Positions 60,229-64,000 of a stretch of DNA of 64,000 bases are shown here, piece by piece. Position 1 is the first letter of the stretch. Each line of letters begins with the position of its first letter. The stretch spans positions 1-64,000 of the forward strand of contig NZ_PABT01000020.1 of assembly GCF_002699205.1 (NCBI RefSeq), written 5' to 3'. The position numbers and the translations under genes are program-made. This DNA comes from Allomuricauda sp. Lineage in GTDB: Bacteria > Bacteroidota > Bacteroidia > Flavobacteriales > Flavobacteriaceae. The notes beneath the pieces were generated by a model, which worked only from the letters and a program-made list of their open reading frames with translations, searched no databases and was not told the DNA's origin.

Positions 60229-62853
60229 CTATTTCAAACTTGCCAAGCTTTTTTCCAAGGTCTCTATTTTCGCCTCGGCATCGGCAGCTTTTTTACGTTC
60301 CATGGCCACAACTTGCTCCGGGGCATTGTTCACAAAACGTTCATTGCCCAGTTTCTTTTCCACAGATTTCAAAAAACCTTTGGTATAGTTGAGTTCTTCC
60401 GTGATCTTGGCAATTTCTGCCTCCACATCTATGGCCCCACTGATTGGAATAAAATATTCGTTGCTCTTCACCCTAAAAGTGAGGGCTCTATCCAAACTGG
60501 AATCAACAACCTCCATTTTTGAGAGGTTTCCCAATTTTAATATGATGGCATCCATTTGTTTACCAATACCTTCGGTATTCAATACAAAAAGTTCCAAGGC
60601 ATCTTTTTGGGGTATGTTTTTCTCCTTTCTAATGGTCCGTATCCCGGATATCACCTCAGAAGCAAATTCAAAATCAGCTATCAATACGGAATCCACTTCT
60701 TTTACTTCCGGCCATCGGGACACTATTAACGCATCCTCTGGGGAGCGTTCGGCGATATGTTGCCAAACTTCTTCCGTAAGGAAGGGCATAAACGGGTGAA
60801 GCAGTTTTAGGTTTTCTTCAAAAAGACCCAGTACTTCATTATATGTGGTTTTGTCAATTGGTTTCTGATACTCAGGTTTTACAATTTCCAACAACCATGA
60901 ACAGAAATCGTCCCACACCAATTTATAGGTAGCCATTAGAGCATCGGAAATTCGGTATTTGGAAAAATGATCTTCAATTTCCACCAAAGTTTGGTTGAAT
61001 TTCGCCCTGTACCACTCAATTCCTTTTTGTGCGGCCTCTGGCTGTGGAATATCGGCCACCTCCCATCCTTTCACCAATCGGAATGCGTTCCATATTTTAT
61101 TGGCAAAATTGGCTCCTTGTTGGCAAAGGGCTTCATCGAACAATAGATCGTTTCCTGCAGCAGAGCTCAACAAAAGTCCCACACGGACACCGTCGGCTCC
61201 AAAATTTTCTATCAATTTTAGGGCATCGGGCGAATTACCGAGAGATTTGGACATTTTTCTACGTTGCTTATCACGGACCAATCCCGTCAAGTACACATTT
61301 TCAAACGGTCTTTTTCCTCTAAATTCATACCCTGCCATGATCATACGGGCTACCCAAAAGAACAAAATATCGGGTCCTGTGACCAAATCACTGGTAGGGT
61401 AGTAATAATTCACCTCTTCATTGTCCGGTTCCAATATACCCCCGAAAACACTGATGGGCCATAACCAAGATGAAAACCAGGTATCCAACACATCGGGGTC
61501 TTGACGTAGATCGGAGGCTTGGATATTCGGATTTTTGGCTTTTGCCAGTTTCAATGCTTCTTCCAGAGATTCTGCAACTACATAATCCTCTTTGCCATCT
61601 CCATAATAATAGGCCGGGATTTGTTGTCCCCACCACAATTGTCGGGAAATGTTCCAATCCCTGATGTTTTCCATCCAATGGCGATAGGTATTCTCAAACT
61701 TGGAAGGATATAGTTTTACATCCTTTGTTTTCAAAACGCCTTCAATAGCAGGTTTTGCCAAGTTTTCCATTTTCAGGAACCATTGATCTGAGAGTCTTGG
61801 TTCAATAACTGCTTTTGTTCGTTCGGAGGTGCCCACTTTGTTGATATGCTGTTCTGTTTTCACCAAATAGCCCTTCTCCTCCAATTCCTTCGCGATTTCT
61901 TCACGGACCACGAACCGATCTTTTCCTTCATAGTGGAGACCAAAAGAATTAAGGGTCGCATCTTCATTAAAAATATCAATCACTTCGAGATTGTGCTTAT
62001 CCCCAAGGTTTTTATCGTTCTCATCGTGGGCCGGGGTCACTTTGAGACATCCTGTACCAAATTCAACGTCCACATATTCATCCTCTATAATAGGAATTAC
62101 CCTTCCACAAATAGGTACAATGGCCTTCTTGCCCCTTAAATGGTGGTATCTTTCATCGTTTGGATTGATACAAATGGCGGTATCCCCCAAGATAGTCTCT
62201 GGTCGTGTTGTGGCGATGGTCACTTTTTCATCCGATCCTTCAATGGGATAGGACAAATAATACAATTTACCCTGACGCTCCTCATAGATTACCTCTTCAT
62301 CGGAAAGTGTGGTTTTGGCTTCAGGGTCCCAATTCACCATTCGGTACCCTCTATAAATCAAACCTTTATTGTACAGATCCACAAAAACTTTGATTACCGA
62401 GGCTGACATATCGTCATCCATGGTGAACTTGGTACGTTCCCAGTCGCAGGAACAGCCCAGTTTTTTTAACTGCTGCAAAATGACCCCTCCATACTCGTTG
62501 GTCCAATCCCATGCATGTTTCAGGAATTCCTCGCGGGACAACTTTGACTTGTCGATACCGTCAGCCTTCAGCTTGGCTACAACTTTGGCCTCAGTGGCAA
62601 TGGAGGCGTGATCCATTCCTGGTACCCAACAGGCATTTTTTCCCAAAAGCCTTGCCCTTCGGATAAGAACATCTTGAATGGTATTGTTGAGCATATGCCC
62701 CATATGAAGTACCCCGGTGACATTGGGTGGGGGTATTACTATGGTATATGGCTCCCTTTCATCTGGTTTAGAGCTAAAAAAATCATGCTCGGACCAGTAG
62801 GCATACCAGTGTTCTTCAACCCTTTTTGGGTCATATTTTGATGGAATCTCCAT
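60229..62853 (-). CDS. valS: Valyl-tRNA synthetase
   Basis: 874 aa; [29 protein letters not shown]-terminal coiled coil. Confidence 0.98.
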   Translation of the reverse strand: MEIPSKYDPKRVEEHWYAYWSEHDFFSSKPDEREPYTIVIPPPNVTGVLHMGHMLNNTIQDVLIRRARLLGKNACWVPGMDHASIATEAKVVAKLKADGIDKSKLSREEFLKHAWDWTNEYGGVILQQLKKLGCSCDWERTKFTMDDDMSASVIKVFVDLYNKGLIYRGYRMVNWDPEAKTTLSDEEVIYEERQGKLYYLSYPIEGSDEKVTIATTRPETILGDTAICINPNDERYHHLRGKKAIVPICGRVIPIIEDEYVDVEFGTGCLKVTPAHDENDKNLGDKHNLEVIDIFNEDATLNSFGLHYEGKDRFVVREEIAKELEEKGYLVKTEQHINKVGTSERTKAVIEPRLSDQWFLKMENLAKPAIEGVLKTKDVKLYPSKFENTYRHWMENIRDWNISRQLWWGQQIPAYYYGDGKEDYVVAESLEEALKLAKAKNPNIQASDLRQDPDVLDTWFSSWLWPISVFGGILEPDNEEVNYYYPTSDLVTGPDILFFWVARMIMAGYEFRGKRPFENVYLTGLVRDKQRRKMSKSLGNSPDALKLIENFGADGVRVGLLLSSAAGNDLLFDEALCQQGANFANKIWNAFRLVKGWEVADIPQPEAAQKGIEWYRAKFNQTLVEIEDHFSKYRISDALMATYKLVWDDFCSWLLEIVKPEYQKPIDKTTYNEVLGLFEENLKLLHPFMPFLTEEVWQHIAERSPEDALIVSRWPEVKEVDSVLIADFEFASEVISGIRTIRKEKNIPQKDALELFVLNTEGIGKQMDAIILKLGNLSKMEVVDSSLDRALTFRVKSNEYFIPISGAIDVEAEIAKITEELNYTKGFLKSVEKKLGNERFVNNAPEQVVAMERKKAADAEAKIETLEKSLASLK

Positions 62854-63048
62854 TTTTCGGTACAGTTTTTGTTTAATTGGACTGTGATTGGCTTTTTTGA
62901 AGGAACTAAATGTTAATTTTTCACTATTCTTCGCATGAGAACCAATCTTGAAATACGAAACAAAAATAAGTAACGTTATTCTATAACAAAAGAATTTTGG
63001 ATGCAGGTATCAAAACATCTACATTTGAAATTCACCCAAAAACCAAAA

Positions 63049-63435
63049 ATGATGAAAAAAACTGTACTCATGTTGTTTGTAGGGCTTTTATCCTTAGGGG
63101 TATATGCTCAGGAAACTGCTAAAATCGAATTTAAGAGCGAGACCATTGATTACGGAGAAATTGATAAAGGTAGTGATGGTGTCCGTGTCTTTGAATTTAC
63201 CAATACCGGTAATGCGCCCTTGGTGATCAGCAACGTTAGATCGACCTGCGGATGTACTATTCCCAAAAAGCCCGAAGAGCCCATTATGCCAGGCAAGACG
63301 GGTAAAATAGAAGTAAAGTACGACACGAACAGGGTCGGCCCGATACGCAAGGCCATTACGGTCACCTCCAACGCGGATACGCCCACCAAAGTTTTAAAAA
63401 TCAAGGGGACCGTAAAGAATCCAGGAGCTAAATAA
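63049..63435 (+). CDS. DUF1573 domain-containing secreted protein
   Basis: Signal peptide; FEFTNTGNAPLVISNVRSTCGCTIPKKPEEPIMPGKTGKIEVKYDTNRVGPIRKAITV. Confidence 0.92.
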   Translation: MMKKTVLMLFVGLLSLGVYAQETAKIEFKSETIDYGEIDKGSDGVRVFEFTNTGNAPLVISNVRSTCGCTIPKKPEEPIMPGKTGKIEVKYDTNRVGPIRKAITVTSNADTPTKVLKIKGTVKNPGAK

Positions 63436-63459
63436 TAAGAAGAAGAAAATTATACTTTT

Positions 63460-63495
63460 AGGTCCCAACATCCACTTGGATTTTGGGACCTTTGT
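63460..63495. terminator. Bidirectional terminator between converging genes
   Basis: AGGTCCCAAcATCC...GGATtTTGGGACCT with flanking T/A runs. Confidence 0.8.
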
Positions 63496-63497
63496 TT

Positions 63498-64000
63498 TTA
63501 ATCGTCATCAAAGACCTTTTTGAGAACAAAAGAGAACAACAGATCTTGATCATACCTTTCGATAAGCAATTTGATGCGCTTTCCTTCTTTATCGTTGATC
63601 ATTTTAAGGATTTCCTGTAGCTTATATTGGTGAACCCTTTTTCCGTTAACGGCCAAAATAACATCTCCCTCGCGCAAACCTGCTTCTGCCGCGGGACTTC
63701 CTGCACGAATAGCGGAAACCACTATTTCGGGCACCAAGCTTATCTTTGTTCTGTTCTCCATTAAAATTTTGACATTCCCGAATGAATTTTCCCCCTCCCC
63801 TTTGATAATTCCATTGACATCCGCAATACTTTCGGCAATGTAGCGAAGTCCGTTATGCTGTAGATCTATACCTGCCAGGTTATATTGAAAGGGTTCTTTG
63901 AAATTTCCGTTCTTTTTTAATGTAACCAGTCCCCTACCATAATCAAAGACCATATTGAATCGTTTGAGTACCTCTCCTCCCAAACTGCCGTTCCGATCTC
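63498..64000 (-). CDS. Partial retropepsin-like aspartyl protease / PDZ domain protein; C-terminal part only, runs off the right edge
   Basis: Open upstream frame DRNGSLGGEVLKRFNMVFDYGRGLVTL then PDZ VVSAIRAGSPAAEAGLREGDVILAVNGKRVHQYKL. The TTG at 63983 is unlikely to be the start. Confidence 0.85.
   Translation of the reverse strand, partial: DRNGSLGGEVLKRFNMVFDYGRGLVTLKKNGNFKEPFQYNLAGIDLQHNGLRYIAESIADVNGIIKGEGENSFGNVKILMENRTKISLVPEIVVSAIRAGSPAAEAGLREGDVILAVNGKRVHQYKLQEILKMINDKEGKRIKLLIERYDQDLLFSFVLKKVFDDD

Overview
This is a chromosomal window from a Flavobacteriaceae-like member of the Bacteroidota. The lineage call rests on protein content, TAnnTTTG promoters and lack of obvious Shine-Dalgarno sites. 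Most of it is core genome: prfC; the tRNA-Thr/Tyr/Gly/Thr-tuf-tRNA-Trp-secE-nusG-rplKAJL-rpoBC block; rpsU-xerC-hpf; a complete trpEGDCFBA operon; ppc, ddl, coaD, pyrE, birA; rsfS-ftsH-LUD-cdsA-psd-ACBP; a GalK-like kinase/nucleotidyltransferase/Gfo-Idh cluster; and valS. No CRISPR array, prophage, transposase or defence island was seen. The strongest signals lie between and inside genes. (1) A classical trp attenuator precedes trpE: an 18-aa leader peptide MINRRVNIWWWNNLRQTS with three consecutive Trp codons, a strong terminator, and a 7-nt antiterminator pairing that covers the leader stop codon. The leader ATG lies about 6 nt after a TAnnTTTG promoter, so the leader may be translated from a leaderless 5' end. 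(2) A 64-nt REP-like double-hairpin element is inserted in frame within trpF and would encode a 22-aa insertion. (3) Further dispersed-repeat relics occupy three trp intercistronic gaps and the valS downstream region. (4) Smaller curiosities include a promoter/terminator collision upstream of the tRNA-tuf operon, an rplL-rpoB hairpin, leaderless divergent pyrE/NUDIX, four convergent gene pairs with overlapping stop codons, and a K+ channel with a TVGFSE filter. The left edge carries a partial TSP3-like tandem-repeat protein on the minus strand that the ORF track missed. No entirely new multi-gene system could be shown from sequence alone.
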